From positions 496,001-560,000 of the forward strand of contig NZ_SMCV01000001.1 in assembly GCF_004342285.1 (NCBI RefSeq): a stretch of 64,000 nucleotides of DNA. Reading direction: 5' to 3'. Under the pieces are notes generated by a model. That model did no database searches and had not been told where the DNA came from. It saw only the letters and a program-made list of their open reading frames with translations. The position numbers and the translations under genes were made by a program. This DNA comes from Klebsiella sp. BIGb0138. GTDB taxonomy: Bacteria; Pseudomonadota; Gammaproteobacteria; Enterobacterales; Enterobacteriaceae. This document shows, one piece after another, positions 1-11,300 of this stretch (position 1 is the stretch's first letter; every line of letters starts with the position of its first letter).

Positions 1-27
1 GTTTAATTTTCATTGGACGTCCTATCT

Positions 28-483
28 GTGGAAAAGAAAGCCCGGCTTGACCGTATCGATCACAAGATCCTTGAAATCCTGCGCCGGGATGGCCGCATTT
101 CTTATCAAAAGCTCTCGGAGCAGGTAAACCTCACCGCCCGTCCTTGCCTGGAACGCGTACGTGGCCTTGAGCGCGACGGCATCATTCGCGGCTACAGCGC
201 CATTATTGAACTTCCCGATCCGCAGCATGCTTTTGTGGTGCAGGCGCAGATTGCCCTCGCCGATCACGGCCGCTCGCAGCCGGTGTTTGAGCAGGAGATG
301 CGGCAAACGCCTGAGGTGCTGGACTGCTGGCTGGTCAGCGGCAGCTTTGACTTTCTGGTGCGGATCGGCTGTCGCAGCATGGCGCACTACTGCCAGCTGG
401 CGGATAGCTGGCTGACCAGCAAAAAGTTTCGCGTCGATAAAATCGTGACCCTGACGGAGCTCCAGTCGATCAAACGCTCCTGA
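28..483 (+). CDS. Lrp/AsnC-family transcriptional regulator
   Basis: About 151 aa, the usual Lrp/AsnC length. The N-terminal part (residues about 6-60) is a winged helix-turn-helix with the family pattern LDRIDHKILEILRRDGRISY. The C-terminal half is the ligand-binding, oligomerising RAM domain. An in-frame stop lies at 4-6, so translation must begin at TTG 13 or GTG 28. GTG 28 is preferred because it puts the conserved LDxID motif near the N terminus, but no strong ribosome site decides it. Its stop codon abuts the stop codon of the convergent permease gene. Family members commonly control neighbouring amino-acid transport and catabolism genes, so control of the ddaH/ABC set is inferred. The target and effector are not known from sequence. 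Confidence 0.85.
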   Translation: MEKKARLDRIDHKILEILRRDGRISYQKLSEQVNLTARPCLERVRGLERDGIIRGYSAIIELPDPQHAFVVQAQIALADHGRSQPVFEQEMRQTPEVLDCWLVSGSFDFLVRIGCRSMAHYCQLADSWLTSKKFRVDKIVTLTELQSIKRS

Positions 484-1209
484 TCAGCCGCGGCGAATAA
501 AGGCCAGCCAGCGCCGTTCCGCGCGTGAAAAGGCGAAAATGAGCATAAAGGTACAGAGTAAATACAGCGCGGCGGCCATCAGGAACGGGATAAACGGCGA
601 ATAGGTGATGGCATAAAAGGCCCGCGCCACGCCGGTGATGTCGAGCAGGGTCACGGTACTGGCAAGCGAGGTGGCGTGGAGTAAAAACACCATCTCATTA
701 TTCAGCGCCGGGATCCCGCGCCGCAGCGTGGCGGGCAGCACCAGACGGCGAATAATTTGCCCTTTGCTCATCCCATAGGCTTCGCCCGCTACCCATTCAT
801 TGCGTGGAAAGGTCGCCATCATCCCCGCCAGCAGTTCGGCAACGTAAGCGGCGGTATTGAGCACCAGCGCCAGGGTGGCGCAGAAGGTGGCATCGCGAAA
901 TAACAGCCAGAACGGGCGATCGTTTTGCCAGCCCAGCTGGACAATATCGAACTGCGACAGCCCGTAGTAAATCAGCATCAGCTGCAGATAGAGCGGCGTA
1001 CTGCGAAAAAAGTAAGTGAAGCCGCGGAGCGGCCATGCCAGCACGCGCGGGCCGTAGACCTGGCCTATCGCCATCAGCACCGCCAGCACCATCCCGGGAA
1101 CGATAGACAGCAGGAACAGTTTCGCCGTCATCGCCAGCCCGCTCGCCTCGCCGTTGCCGTCGCTCCACAGATAGCCCGGCACCGCATCGATAAAGGTCTG
1201 GAGATTCAT
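484..1209 (-). CDS. Polar amino-acid ABC transporter permease (HisM-like)
   Basis: 241 aa inner-membrane permease with about five hydrophobic segments. It has the EAA loop that contacts the ATPase, seen as GEAYGMSKGQIIRRLVLP around residue 140. The family moves basic or polar amino acids (HisM, ArtM, OccM relatives). Its ATG overlaps the TGA of the upstream permease by 4 nt, so translation is coupled. It is the last gene of the minus-strand set and ends one base from the convergent Lrp-type regulator. No ATP-binding subunit is found in the window, so the pump must use an ATPase encoded outside it. Substrate inferred from the dimethylarginine hydrolase upstream: arginine-like compounds. Confidence 0.88.
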   Translation of the reverse strand: MNLQTFIDAVPGYLWSDGNGEASGLAMTAKLFLLSIVPGMVLAVLMAIGQVYGPRVLAWPLRGFTYFFRSTPLYLQLMLIYYGLSQFDIVQLGWQNDRPFWLLFRDATFCATLALVLNTAAYVAELLAGMMATFPRNEWVAGEAYGMSKGQIIRRLVLPATLRRGIPALNNEMVFLLHATSLASTVTLLDITGVARAFYAITYSPFIPFLMAAALYLLCTFMLIFAFSRAERRWLAFIRRG

Positions 1210-1898
1210 AACGTCGCCCCCGCCGTGGATGAACGCAGCGCATAGCGCTTCGCCAGGCGGCTAAACAGCCAGCTGGACAGCGCGGTAATCACCATATAAA
1301 TCAGCGACACGAGGAAATAGAACAAAAAGGGTTTTTGCGTGGCGCGCCCGGCCTGCTCCGCCAGCCACACCATATCTTCCAGGCCGAGGATCGAGACCAG
1401 CGCCGACGCCTTCATCAGCCCCAGCCAGTTATTGTTGATGCCTGGAATGGCAAAGCTCAGCATCTGCGGCAGCATAATCCGTCGGAATACCGACCAGGGC
1501 CGCATGCCGTACGCTTCCGCCGCTTCGGTTTGCCCGCGATCGACGGTCAGGAAGGCGCCGCGAAAAGTTTCGCTGTAATAGGCGCCAAACACGAAGCCAA
1601 TCGCCAGCACGCCGGAAATAAAGGTATTAAAACGCACCGGGCCAACGCCCACCAGACCCAGCAGGGCATTGACCAGCATTTCGCCGCCGAAAAACAGCAG
1701 CAGCATAATGACCAGCTCCGGGATGCCGCGTACCAGCGTGGTGTAGCCGGTGGAAACCCAGCGTAGCCAGCGCGGCCCGAACAGCTTCATCAGCGCATTG
1801 ACCAACCCCAGCAACAGCGCCACCAGCAGCGAGACCAGCATCACGCACAGCGAGAGCCCTGCGCCGCGTAACAGTAACGGTAAATAGTCTGCAACCAT
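1206..1898 (-). CDS. Polar amino-acid ABC transporter permease (HisQ-like)
   Basis: 230 aa inner-membrane permease, paired with the HisM-like protein encoded next. The EAA loop is visible as AEAYGMRPWSVFRRIMLPQM around residues 125-145. Hydrophobic segments fit the HisQ/HisM fold. It follows the binding-protein gene after a 64-base gap that holds a GC-rich hairpin, an arrangement that in related operons lowers permease expression relative to the binding protein. Basic or methylated amino-acid uptake is inferred from the neighbouring genes. Confidence 0.88.
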   Translation of the reverse strand: MVADYLPLLLRGAGLSLCVMLVSLLVALLLGLVNALMKLFGPRWLRWVSTGYTTLVRGIPELVIMLLLFFGGEMLVNALLGLVGVGPVRFNTFISGVLAIGFVFGAYYSETFRGAFLTVDRGQTEAAEAYGMRPWSVFRRIMLPQMLSFAIPGINNNWLGLMKASALVSILGLEDMVWLAEQAGRATQKPFLFYFLVSLIYMVITALSSWLFSRLAKRYALRSSTAGATL

Positions 1899-1925
1899 GT
1901 TCTGCCTTCCACCCGTGGCGTAAAG

Positions 1926-1949
1926 GGGCGCAGATCGGCGATCGCGCCC
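1926..1949. other. Intercistronic hairpin between binding-protein and permease genes
   Basis: GGGCGC (1926-1931) pairs with GCGCCC (1944-1949), with a further GATC/GATC pairing inside. It lies between the stop of the binding-protein gene and the start of the HisQ-like permease. There is no T-run, so it is more likely a 3'-end stabilising or attenuating stem than a full terminator (inference). Confidence 0.4.
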
Positions 1950-1962
1950 TCTCCTTCACGGC

Positions 1963-2736
1963 TTAATTGCCATAGATATCGAAACTAAAGTACTTTTTCT
2001 CAATCGCAGCGTAAGTCCCGTCGGCGCGGATCGCCTTAATCGCTTCGTTGAGGGCGTCGCGCAGGGCCGGATTGTCTTTATTAACCGCAATGCCAACGTC
2101 AGACGAGATGCTGCCGTCGCTAATGACCGGGCCGGCAAAGGCAAACTTCTGCCCGCGCGGAGTGTCGATAAAACTGGTGGACGCCTGAATATTATCCTGC
2201 AAGGAGGCGTCGATGCGCCCGGAGAGCAGATCCAGATAGACGTTGTCCTGGTTGGCATACCCCACCACCTTCACACCGTGATTGGCCCAGTGGGTCCTGG
2301 CGTAGGCTTCATGGGTCGAGCCGGTTTGTACCCCGACGGTTTTGCCCTTGAGGCTCGCGGCGTCCGGCAACAGCGGGCTGCCTTTACGCGCCACCAGCTG
2401 CGCCGCGCTGCGGTAGTAGCGGTCGGTGAAATCCACTTCCTTCTTACGCTCATCGGTAATATTCAACGAAGCGATAATCGCATCGAATTTGCGCGCATTC
2501 AGCGCAGCGATCATGCTCTCAAACGGCTGCTTGACGAAGACGCATTTCGCTTTCAGGTGCGTGCACAGCGCGTTGGCGATATCGATATCAAAGCCGGTAA
2601 TTTCACCGCTGGGCGCAAGGACGTCAAATGGCGGATAGCCGCCGTCAACGCCGAAGCTGATGGTGTCAAACTGCTGAGCGGCCAGCGGCGCGCTGAGCGC
2701 CATCCAGGCCAGTAAGGCGGCAATACGTGTTTTCAT
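1963..2736 (-). CDS. Periplasmic amino-acid binding protein (ArgT/HisJ family)
   Basis: 257 aa with a signal peptide (MKTRIAALLAWMALSAPLAA, cleavage near residue 20). The mature part has the SBP_bac_3 signatures: GVDGGYPPFD near the N terminus, GFDIDIANALC, and the ligand-loop pattern ITDERKKEVDFTDRYY. Family members bind lysine, arginine, ornithine, histidine or opines. ATG 2736 is chosen because it starts a clean signal peptide; a longer in-frame start at 2757 would add seven polar residues before it. It lies between ddaH and the two permease genes on the same strand. A methylated arginine or arginine ligand is likely but inferred from context only. Confidence 0.9.
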   Translation of the reverse strand: MKTRIAALLAWMALSAPLAAQQFDTISFGVDGGYPPFDVLAPSGEITGFDIDIANALCTHLKAKCVFVKQPFESMIAALNARKFDAIIASLNITDERKKEVDFTDRYYRSAAQLVARKGSPLLPDAASLKGKTVGVQTGSTHEAYARTHWANHGVKVVGYANQDNVYLDLLSGRIDASLQDNIQASTSFIDTPRGQKFAFAGPVISDGSISSDVGIAVNKDNPALRDALNEAIKAIRADGTYAAIEKKYFSFDIYGN

Positions 2737-2765
2737 AGCTGTTACCCCTGATGTCAACGGCGCGG

Positions 2766-3527
2766 TTAAAAACGCAGGGAAAGGCAGGTCAGGCCGCCAT
2801 CCATTTTCTTAAATTCGCTGGTATCGAGCTGGACGACGGGCATGCCCAGCTTGCTGATTTCGCCCAGGGTATAGGGGTAACCCTGCGGCGTGATTAAGGT
2901 ATCGTTGATCCATAACGTGTTACCGGCATACGACTCCTCTTCCGGGATCACAATGGTCCGGAAACTGCCAAAGGCAGGATGGTTCACATAGCCCTCCGTC
3001 AGCAGCAGCGTATTGCGTCCGACATAGTTGACGATGGATTTCAGATGCAGCCCCGCGCTCACTTCAATGGCGGTAACCTGATAGCCATAGGGTTCGACGG
3101 CGGCAGCAAATTCGCGGATCCCCTGCTCGTCGGTGCGTGCCGTCTGGCCGACAAAAAACTGCTTATCCACCAGCAGAACGTCGCCGCCGTCCATGTGACC
3201 GCGATCGCTCATGCGCACCAGCGAACGAAAACCGGCCAGCACCGGCGCAATGGTCTCCACTTCGCCCTGGCGACTCGGCGCCCCCGGATGAGTCATAACC
3301 GCCAGCTCAGGCATCACCACGGCGGTATCTTCAACAAAATGAGCATCCGGGTAATCCGTCGCCGCCGGCAACACGGTCACTTTCAGGCCCAGCTGCAGCA
3401 AGGTTTCCACATAGGCCAGGAACTGGCGCGTGGTGCCTGCAATATCCGGCGCCCCGAGCCGGGCGGTGGTTTGACCGGCGCCGCAGGTGGCGGCCGGCAG
3501 ACGGGCGATAGCTTGGGTAAAATGCAT
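2766..3527 (-). CDS. Dimethylarginine dimethylaminohydrolase (DDAH-type amidinohydrolase)
   Basis: 253 aa, the usual length of bacterial DDAH (about 254). Visible landmarks of the pentein fold: FVEDT (residues 64-68) and MDGGDVL (112-118), the catalytic His in GLHLKS (His161), and the C-terminal nucleophile in MDGGLTCLSLRF (Cys248). The family hydrolyses N-omega-dimethylarginine to citrulline and dimethylamine in the cytoplasm. Related penteins include arginine deiminases, which are longer, so DDAH is the better call. First gene of the minus-strand set with a binding protein and two permeases, suggesting import and hydrolysis of methylated arginines released by protein turnover (inference). 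Genes for using the citrulline are not adjacent. Confidence 0.88.
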   Translation of the reverse strand: MHFTQAIARLPAATCGAGQTTARLGAPDIAGTTRQFLAYVETLLQLGLKVTVLPAATDYPDAHFVEDTAVVMPELAVMTHPGAPSRQGEVETIAPVLAGFRSLVRMSDRGHMDGGDVLLVDKQFFVGQTARTDEQGIREFAAAVEPYGYQVTAIEVSAGLHLKSIVNYVGRNTLLLTEGYVNHPAFGSFRTIVIPEEESYAGNTLWINDTLITPQGYPYTLGEISKLGMPVVQLDTSEFKKMDGGLTCLSLRF

Positions 3528-3935
3528 AGAGAACCCTCTGGTGACAAGTGGCGGTCGTTGTTCCTGAAGCGCAGGTAAAGCAACGTGTTTTCTTGATTAT
3601 CAAACAGATGCTATTTCCAGTCTGGCTGAATAGCCGCTGAAGGTTGTCAATTTACGCTGTATATTGTGGCGAGAACGACGCATTCTGCTGTGAGGAAGAG
3701 AGGGGGTCAGCGCCGCCCCGGGGGGCTGAAACGCATAAAAATGCGCCCTCTGCCATACCGGGAAGTGCCGCGGAAATTTTCTCAGCCGGGATGTGCAAGC
3801 CTAACGTGCTCACTGAAAAGCCTTTTATCCGGACATATCTCAATAGTCTTTTCATAATTCCTCCATTTTTGCGGGGCGTTTGGTCACTAAACTAGTATCA
3901 TTCGGCGAAACGTTTCAGGATGAGATAGCAAATTA
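3528..3935. other. Divergent intergenic region between ddaH-like gene and mdtA
   Basis: 408 bases without a convincing gene. The left part must hold the promoter of the ddaH/ABC set, the right part the mdtA promoter with a candidate BaeR site. Short open frames here (longest about 83 codons) have no ribosome site or recognisable product. Confidence 0.6.
3856..3873 (+). promoter_or_regulatory. Candidate BaeR binding site upstream of mdtA
   Basis: The sequence AATTCCTCCATTTTTGCG resembles the E. coli BaeR box (consensus recalled as TTTTTCTCCATDATTGGC), with CTCCAT and a TTG core aligned. It lies about 65 bases upstream of the mdtA ATG, suitable for activation. Read by eye, not scored against a matrix. 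Confidence 0.42.
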
Positions 3936-5186
3936 ATGAAAGGCAGTAATACACTTCGTTGGGGAACCGCACTGGCGGTCATCATCGTTGCCGGCGCCGC
4001 ATACTGGTACTGGCAGGGTCGTGAAGCCGCGAGCGATACGCCTTCCGCGGCGAACGGGCAGCATCAGCAGGCCTCCGGCGGCGGTCGTCACGGCCGCTTC
4101 GGCGCCGCCCTGGCGCCGGTTCAGGCGGCGACGGCCACCAGCGAGTCGGTGCCGCGCTATCTCAGTGGTCTTGGTACCGTCACCGCAGCCAATACGGTGA
4201 CCGTGCGCAGCCGGGTGGATGGTCAACTGCTGGCTATCCATTTCCAGGAAGGTCAGCAGGTCAAAGCGGGCGATCTGCTCGCCGAGATCGATCCCAGCCA
4301 GTTTAAGGTAGCGCTGGCGCAGGCCCAGGGCCAGTTAGCGAAAGACAAAGCCACGCTCGCCAACGCCCGCCGCGACCTCGCCCGCTATCAGCAGCTGGTC
4401 AAAACGAACCTGGTTTCCCGCCAGGAGCTGGACACCCAGCAGTCTCTGGTCAGCGAAACGGAAGGCACCATTAAAGCCGATGAAGCCGCCGTCGCCAGCG
4501 CGCAGCTGCAGCTGAACTGGAGCCGCATCACCGCGCCGATTGACGGGCGAGTCGGCTTAAAACAGGTGGATATCGGCAATCAGATCTCCAGCGGCGATAC
4601 CACCGGCATCGTGGTATTAACCCAAACCCATCCGATTGATTTAGTCTTCACTCTGCCGGAAAACGATATCGCCACCGTCGTCCAGGCGCAGAAAGCCGGG
4701 AAAACGCTGCAGGTTGAGGCGTGGGACCGGACCAACAAACAGAAAATCAGCGAAGGCACCCTGCTGAGCCTCGATAACCAGATAGACGTCACGACCGGGA
4801 CCATCAAACTGAAAGCGCGCTTCACTAACCAGGACGATGCGCTGTTCCCGAATCAGTTCGTCAATGCCCGCATGCTGGTGGATACCCAGCAGAATGCCGT
4901 GGTCATTCCGACCGCCGCGCTGCAAATGGGCAACGAAGGTCATTTCGTCTGGGTACTCAACAGCGATAACAAAGTCAGCAAACATACCGTCACCCCGGGG
5001 ATTCAGGACAGCCTGAAAGTGGTGATTAGCGCCGGGTTGTCGGCCGGCGATCGGGTGGTCACCGACGGTATCGATCGTCTGACCGAAGGGGCAAAAGTGG
5101 AAGTAGTGGACCCGCACAGCGCGCCAGCCGCCGCTGCGGAGAAGGCCACCAGTCGTGAATACGGGAAAAAAGGAGCGCGCTCCTGA
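3936..5186 (+). CDS. mdtA: Multidrug efflux periplasmic adaptor MdtA
   Basis: 416 aa membrane-fusion protein (E. coli MdtA is about the same length). An N-terminal hydrophobic anchor (residues about 6-25) is followed by the HlyD/RND adaptor domains: a lipoyl-like half motif [20 protein letters not shown], an alpha-helical hairpin (about 120-200), and barrel and membrane-proximal domains. It links MdtB/MdtC in the inner membrane to TolC. In E. coli the MdtABC pump exports bile salts, novobiocin and related compounds under BaeSR control. Its TGA overlaps the mdtB ATG by one base, the first step of a tightly coupled six-gene operon. Confidence 0.96.
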   Translation: MKGSNTLRWGTALAVIIVAGAAYWYWQGREAASDTPSAANGQHQQASGGGRHGRFGAALAPVQAATATSESVPRYLSGLGTVTAANTVTVRSRVDGQLLAIHFQEGQQVKAGDLLAEIDPSQFKVALAQAQGQLAKDKATLANARRDLARYQQLVKTNLVSRQELDTQQSLVSETEGTIKADEAAVASAQLQLNWSRITAPIDGRVGLKQVDIGNQISSGDTTGIVVLTQTHPIDLVFTLPENDIATVVQAQKAGKTLQVEAWDRTNKQKISEGTLLSLDNQIDVTTGTIKLKARFTNQDDALFPNQFVNARMLVDTQQNAVVIPTAALQMGNEGHFVWVLNSDNKVSKHTVTPGIQDSLKVVISAGLSAGDRVVTDGIDRLTEGAKVEVVDPHSAPAAAAEKATSREYGKKGARS

Positions 5187-8100
5187 TGCAAGTATTACCC
5201 CCGAGCAGCACGGGCGGCCCCTCCCGACTGTTTATTATGCGCCCGGTCGCCACCACCCTGCTGATGATGGCGATTATGCTGGCCGGGATCATCGGCTATC
5301 GCTTCCTGCCGGTTTCCGCCCTGCCGGAGGTCGATTACCCGACGATTCAGGTGGTGACCCTCTACCCTGGCGCCAGCCCGGACGTGGTCACCTCGGCGAT
5401 TACCGCCCCGCTGGAACGCCAGTTCGGCCAGATGTCCGGGCTGAAACAGATGTCGTCGCAAAGCTCCGGCGGCGCGTCGGTGGTGACCCTGCAGTTCCAG
5501 CTGACGCTGCCGCTGGACGTGGCCGAGCAGGAAGTGCAGGCGGCGATCAACGCCGCCACTAACCTGCTGCCCTCCGACCTGCCGAACCCGCCGGTTTACA
5601 GCAAAGTGAACCCGGCGGATCCGCCGATCATGACCCTCGCGGTCACCTCTTCCGCCATTCCGATGACCCAGGTGGAAGATATGGTGGAAACCCGCGTGGC
5701 GCAGAAGATCTCCCAGGTTTCCGGCGTCGGTCTGGTGACCCTCGCCGGCGGCCAGCGCCCGGCGGTGCGGGTGAAGCTCAATGCCCAGGCGATTGCCGCC
5801 CTCGGGCTGACCAGCGAAACGATTCGTACCGCCATCACCAGCGCTAACGTCAACTCGGCGAAAGGCAGCCTTGACGGCCCTTCCCGCGCCGTAACCCTTT
5901 CCGCCAACGACCAGATGCAGTCGGCGGAAGATTATCGCCGCCTGATTATCGCCTGGCAGAACGGTGCGCCGATCCGTCTTGGCGATGTGGCCACCATTGA
6001 GCAGGGGGCGGAAAACAGCTGGCTCGGCGCATGGGCCAATAACCAGCAGGCGATCGTGATGAACGTCCAGCGCCAGCCGGGCGCAAACATCATCGCCACC
6101 GCCGACAGCGTGCGCCAGATGCTGCCGCAGCTGACGGAGAGCCTGCCGAAATCGGTCAAGGTGCAGGTGCTCTCTGACCGGACCACCAATATCCGCGCCT
6201 CGGTCAGCGATACCCAGTTTGAGCTGATGCTGGCGATTGCGCTGGTGGTGATGATCATCTATCTGTTCCTGCGCAACGTGCCGGCGACCATTATCCCCGG
6301 CGTCGCCGTACCGCTTTCGCTGGTGGGCACTTTCGCGGTGATGGTATTCCTCGACTTCTCGATTAACAACCTGACGCTAATGGCGCTCACCATCGCCACC
6401 GGCTTCGTGGTCGATGACGCCATCGTGGTTATCGAAAACATTTCGCGCTATATCGAAAAAGGCGAAAAACCGCTCGCCGCCGCGCTCAAAGGCGCCGGTG
6501 AGATCGGCTTTACCATTATCTCATTAACCTTCTCGCTGATTGCGGTGCTGATCCCATTGCTGTTTATGGGCGATATCGTCGGCCGGCTGTTCCGCGAATT
6601 TGCAATTACCCTGGCGGTGGCGATCCTGATTTCCGCCGTGGTGTCGCTGACCCTGACGCCGATGATGTGCGCCCGCATGCTCAGCCATGAATCGCTGCGT
6701 AAACAAAACCGCTTTTCCCAGGCCAGCGAGCGCTTCTTCGAGCGGGTGATCGCCGCTTACGGGCGGATGCTCAGCCGGGTGCTGAACCACCCGTGGCTGA
6801 CTCTGAGCGTCGCCTTAGGCACGCTGGCGCTGTCAATTATGCTGTGGGTGTTTATCCCCAAAGGCTTCTTCCCGATCCAGGACAACGGCATTATTCAGGG
6901 CACGCTCCAGGCGCCGCAGTCGACCTCTTTCGTCAATATGGCGCAGCGCCAGCAGCAGGTTTCCGCGGCGATCCTCAAAGACCCGGCGGTGGAAAGCCTG
7001 ACCTCGTTCGTCGGGGTTGACGGCACCAACCCGGCGCTGAACAGCGCCCGGCTGCAGATCAACCTCAAACCGCTGGATGAACGCGACGACCGGGTACAAA
7101 CCGTTATCGCCCGCCTGCAAAAGTCGGTGGACGGTATTCCCGGCATCGAACTCTATTTACAGCCGACGCAGGACCTGACCATCGATACCACCGTCAGCCG
7201 CACCCAGTACCAGTTCACCCTGCAGGCGAACTCGCTGGATGCCCTCAGTAACTGGGTACCGCAGCTGTTGACCCGGCTTCAGGCATTACCGCAGCTCTCA
7301 GACGTGAGCAGCGACTGGCAGGACCGGGGGCTGGCGGCGTATATCAACGTCGATCGCGACAGCGCCAGCCGCCTTGGCATCAGCATGGCGGATGTCGATA
7401 ACGCGTTGTACAACGCCTTTGGTCAACGGCTGATCTCGACCATTTACACTCAGGCCAACCAGTATCGCGTGGTGCTGGAGCATGACACCCGCGCCACGCC
7501 GGGGCTGGCCGCGCTGGACAATATTCGTCTCACCAGCAGCGATGGCGGCATTGTGCCGCTGAAATCCATCGCCAGCGTCGAGCAGCGTTTCACACCGCTA
7601 TCGATTAACCATCTCGATCAGTTCCCGGTCACCACCATCTCGTTTAACGTGCCGGCTAGCTATTCGCTGGGCGATGCGGTAGCGGCGATTCAGGCCGCCG
7701 AACAGGCGCTGGATTTACCGACCGATATCCGCACCCAGTTCCAGGGCAGCACCCTCGCCTTCCAGTCGGCGCTCGGCAATACCGTCTGGCTGGTGATCGC
7801 GGCGGTGGTGGCGATGTATATCGTGCTTGGCATCCTGTATGAAAGCTTCATTCACCCGATCACCATTCTCTCGACCTTACCGACCGCCGGCGTCGGGGCG
7901 CTGCTGGCCCTGTGGCTGGCAGGCAGCGAGCTGGATGTCATCGCCATCATCGGGATTATCCTGCTGATTGGTATCGTCAAGAAAAACGCCATCATGATGA
8001 TCGACTTTGCCCTCGCCGCCGAACGCGAACAGGGCATGCCGCCGCGTGAAGCGATTTATCAGGCCTGTCTGCTGCGTTTTCGCCCGATTCTGATGACCAC

Positions 8101-8308
8101 CCTCGCCGCCCTGCTCGGCGCGCTGCCGCTGATGCTGAGTACCGGCGTCGGCGCCGAGCTGCGCCGTCCGCTGGGGATCGGTATGGTGGGCGGTCTGATG
8201 TTAAGCCAGGTGCTGACGCTGTTTACCACCCCGGTTATCTATCTGCTCTTCGACCGCCTGTCGCTGTACATCCGAAGCCGCTTCCCGCGGCACGAGGAGG
8301 AGGCGTAA
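5186..8308 (+). CDS. mdtB: RND multidrug efflux transporter subunit MdtB
   Basis: 1040 aa RND inner-membrane antiporter, 12 transmembrane segments with two large periplasmic loops. TM4 carries the proton-relay pair in [11 protein letters not shown] (Asp410/Asp411), and the TM10 region has [15 protein letters not shown] (Lys932/Lys933). In E. coli, MdtB works with MdtC as a heterotrimer (two MdtB to one MdtC) with adaptor MdtA and channel TolC. It starts inside the mdtA stop and is immediately followed by mdtC, with no intergenic base. Confidence 0.97.
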   Translation: MQVLPPSSTGGPSRLFIMRPVATTLLMMAIMLAGIIGYRFLPVSALPEVDYPTIQVVTLYPGASPDVVTSAITAPLERQFGQMSGLKQMSSQSSGGASVVTLQFQLTLPLDVAEQEVQAAINAATNLLPSDLPNPPVYSKVNPADPPIMTLAVTSSAIPMTQVEDMVETRVAQKISQVSGVGLVTLAGGQRPAVRVKLNAQAIAALGLTSETIRTAITSANVNSAKGSLDGPSRAVTLSANDQMQSAEDYRRLIIAWQNGAPIRLGDVATIEQGAENSWLGAWANNQQAIVMNVQRQPGANIIATADSVRQMLPQLTESLPKSVKVQVLSDRTTNIRASVSDTQFELMLAIALVVMIIYLFLRNVPATIIPGVAVPLSLVGTFAVMVFLDFSINNLTLMALTIATGFVVDDAIVVIENISRYIEKGEKPLAAALKGAGEIGFTIISLTFSLIAVLIPLLFMGDIVGRLFREFAITLAVAILISAVVSLTLTPMMCARMLSHESLRKQNRFSQASERFFERVIAAYGRMLSRVLNHPWLTLSVALGTLALSIMLWVFIPKGFFPIQDNGIIQGTLQAPQSTSFVNMAQRQQQVSAAILKDPAVESLTSFVGVDGTNPALNSARLQINLKPLDERDDRVQTVIARLQKSVDGIPGIELYLQPTQDLTIDTTVSRTQYQFTLQANSLDALSNWVPQLLTRLQALPQLSDVSSDWQDRGLAAYINVDRDSASRLGISMADVDNALYNAFGQRLISTIYTQANQYRVVLEHDTRATPGLAALDNIRLTSSDGGIVPLKSIASVEQRFTPLSINHLDQFPVTTISFNVPASYSLGDAVAAIQAAEQALDLPTDIRTQFQGSTLAFQSALGNTVWLVIAAVVAMYIVLGILYESFIHPITILSTLPTAGVGALLALWLAGSELDVIAIIGIILLIGIVKKNAIMMIDFALAAEREQGMPPREAIYQACLLRFRPILMTTLAALLGALPLMLSTGVGAELRRPLGIGMVGGLMLSQVLTLFTTPVIYLLFDRLSLYIRSRFPRHEEEA

Positions 8309-11300
8309 ATGAAGTTTTTCGCCCTCTTCATTTACCGCCCGGTGGCGACGATTTTACTGTCGCTCGCCATCACCCTGTGCGGCATTCTCGGTTTCCGCCT
8401 GCTGCCGGTGGCCCCGCTGCCGCAGGTGGATTTTCCGGTGATTATGATCAGCGCCTCGTTGCCCGGCGCCTCGCCGGAAACCATGGCTTCATCGGTGGCT
8501 ACGCCGCTTGAGCGTTCGCTGGGGCGTATTGCCGGCGTCTCTGAAATGACCTCCTCCAGTTCGCTTGGCAGCACGCGCATTATTATGCAGTTCGATTTCG
8601 ACCGCGATATCAACGGCGCCGCCCGCGATGTGCAGGCGGCGATCAACGCGGCGCAAAGCCTGCTGCCGAGCGGCATGCCGGGCCGGCCAACCTACCGTAA
8701 GGCCAACCCGTCCGACTCGCCGATCATGATCCTCACCCTCACCTCGGACACCTATTCCCAGGGCGAGCTGTATGATTTCGCTTCTACCCAGCTGGCGCAA
8801 ACTATCGCCCAGATCGACGGCGTCGGGGACGTGGACGTCGGCGGCAGCTCGCTGCCCGCGGTGCGGGTCGACCTCAACCCGCAGGCGCTGTTTAACCAGG
8901 GCGTCTCGCTGGACGCCGTACGGACGGCGATCGATAACGCCAACGTGCGCAGGCCGCAGGGGGCGCTGGAAGACCCAGGCAAGCGCTGGCAGGTACAAAC
9001 CAACGACGAGTTAAAAACCGCCGCCGAATATCAGCCGCTGATCATTCACTACAACAACAGCGCGGCGGTGCGCCTTGGCGACGTGGCGAACGTCAGCGAT
9101 TCGGTACAGGATGTGCGCAACGCCGGGATGACCAACGCCAGGCCGGCGATTCTGCTGATGATCCGCAAACTGCCGGAAGCCAATATCATCCAGACGGTCG
9201 ACAGCATTCGCGCCCGCCTGCCGGAGCTGCAGAAGACGATTCCGGCCTCTATCGACCTGCAAATCGCCCAGGATCGTTCGCCGACGATCCGCGCCTCGCT
9301 GGAAGAGGTGGAACAAACGCTGGCGATCGCCGTGGCGCTGGTGATCCTCGTGGTGTTCCTGTTCCTGCGCTCCGGCCGAGCCACGCTGATTCCCGCGGTT
9401 GCCGTGCCGGTGTCGCTTATCGGTACCTTTGCGGCGATGTATTTGTGCGACTTTAGCCTCAACAACCTGTCGCTGATGGCGCTGACGATCGCTACCGGTT
9501 TCGTGGTGGATGACGCTATCGTGGTGCTGGAAAATATCTCCCGCCACCTTGAGGCCGGGATGAAACCGCTGCAGGCGGCGCTCCAGGGCAGCCGCGAAGT
9601 CGGTTTTACCGTCCTGTCGATGAGCCTGTCGCTGGTGGCGGTGTTTTTACCGCTGCTGCTGATGGGCGGGCTGCCGGGGCGCTTGCTGCGTGAATTCGCC
9701 GTCACCTTATCGGTGGCCATCGGCATCTCGCTGGCGGTTTCGCTCACCCTGACGCCGATGATGTGCGGCTGGCTGCTCAAGAGCGGCAAACCGCATGCGC
9801 CGACCCGCAACCGCGGCTTTGGCCGCCTGCTGGTGACGATTCAGGGCGGCTATGGCAAGTCGCTGAAGTGGGTGCTCAAACATAGCCGCATCACCGGCCT
9901 GGTGCTGCTGGCGACCATGGCGCTGAGCGTCTGGCTCTATATCACCATCCCGAAGACCTTCTTCCCGGAGCAGGATACCGGCGTGCTGATGGGCGGCATT
10001 CAGGCTGACCAGAGCATCTCCTTCCAGGCGATGCGCGGCAAACTGCAGGATTTTATGCAAATCATCCGCGAAGATCCTGCGGTGGATAATGTCACCGGCT
10101 TTACCGGCGGCTCACGGGTGAACAGCGGGATGATGTTTATCACCCTCAAGTCCCGCGACCAGCGGCATGAAACGGCGCAGCAGATCATCGACAGGCTGCG
10201 TAAAAAGCTGGCGAAAGAGCCGGGCGCCAATCTGTTCCTGATGGCGGTGCAGGATATTCGCGTCGGCGGCCGCCAGGCCAACGCCAGCTATCAGTACACC
10301 CTGCTATCAGACGATCTTTCGGCGCTGCGCGAATGGGAACCGAAGATTCGTAAAGCGCTGGCCGCGCTGCCGGAGCTGGCTGACGTCAACTCAGACCAGC
10401 AGGATAACGGTGCGGAAATGGATCTTATCTACGATCGCGATACCATGTCGCGCCTCGGGATCAGCATCCAGGATGCGAACAACCTGCTGAATAACGCCTT
10501 CGGCCAGCGGCAGATCTCGACGATTTATCAACCGCTGAACCAGTATAAGGTGGTGATGGAGGTCGACCCGGTTTATACCCAGGACGTCAGCGCGCTGGAT
10601 AAGATGTTTGTTATCAACAGCGAAGGCAAACCGATCCCGCTCGCCTATTTCGCCAAATGGCAGCCGGCCAACGCGCCGCTGTCGGTCAACCATCAGGGGC
10701 TTTCGGCGGCGTCGACGATCTCCTTTAACCTGCCGACCGGTAAATCGCTGTCGGAAGCCAGCGATGCGATCGACCGCGCGATGACCCAGCTCGGCGTGCC
10801 GTCCAGCGTCCGGGGCTCGTTTGCCGGAACCGCTCAGGTCTTCCAGCAGACCATGAATTCGCAGGTGATTCTGATTATCGCCGCTATTGCGACGGTCTAT
10901 ATCGTGCTCGGGATCCTGTACGAAAGCTACGTCCATCCGCTGACCATTCTCTCCACCCTTCCCTCGGCAGGGGTCGGTGCGCTGCTGGCGCTGGAACTCT
11001 TCGGTGCCCCGTTTAGCCTCATCGCGCTCATCGGAATCATGCTATTAATTGGCATAGTGAAGAAAAACGCCATCATGATGGTCGACTTTGCCCTTGAGGC
11101 GCAGCGTAACGGCAACCTCCCGCCGGAAGAGGCGATCTTCCAGGCCTGCCTGCTGCGTTTCCGGCCGATTATGATGACCACCCTCGCGGCGCTGTTTGGC
11201 GCGCTGCCGCTGGTGTTATCCGGCGGCGACGGCTCGGAACTGCGTCAGCCGCTGGGCATCACCATCGTCGGTGGACTGGTGATGAGTCAGCTGTTGACGC

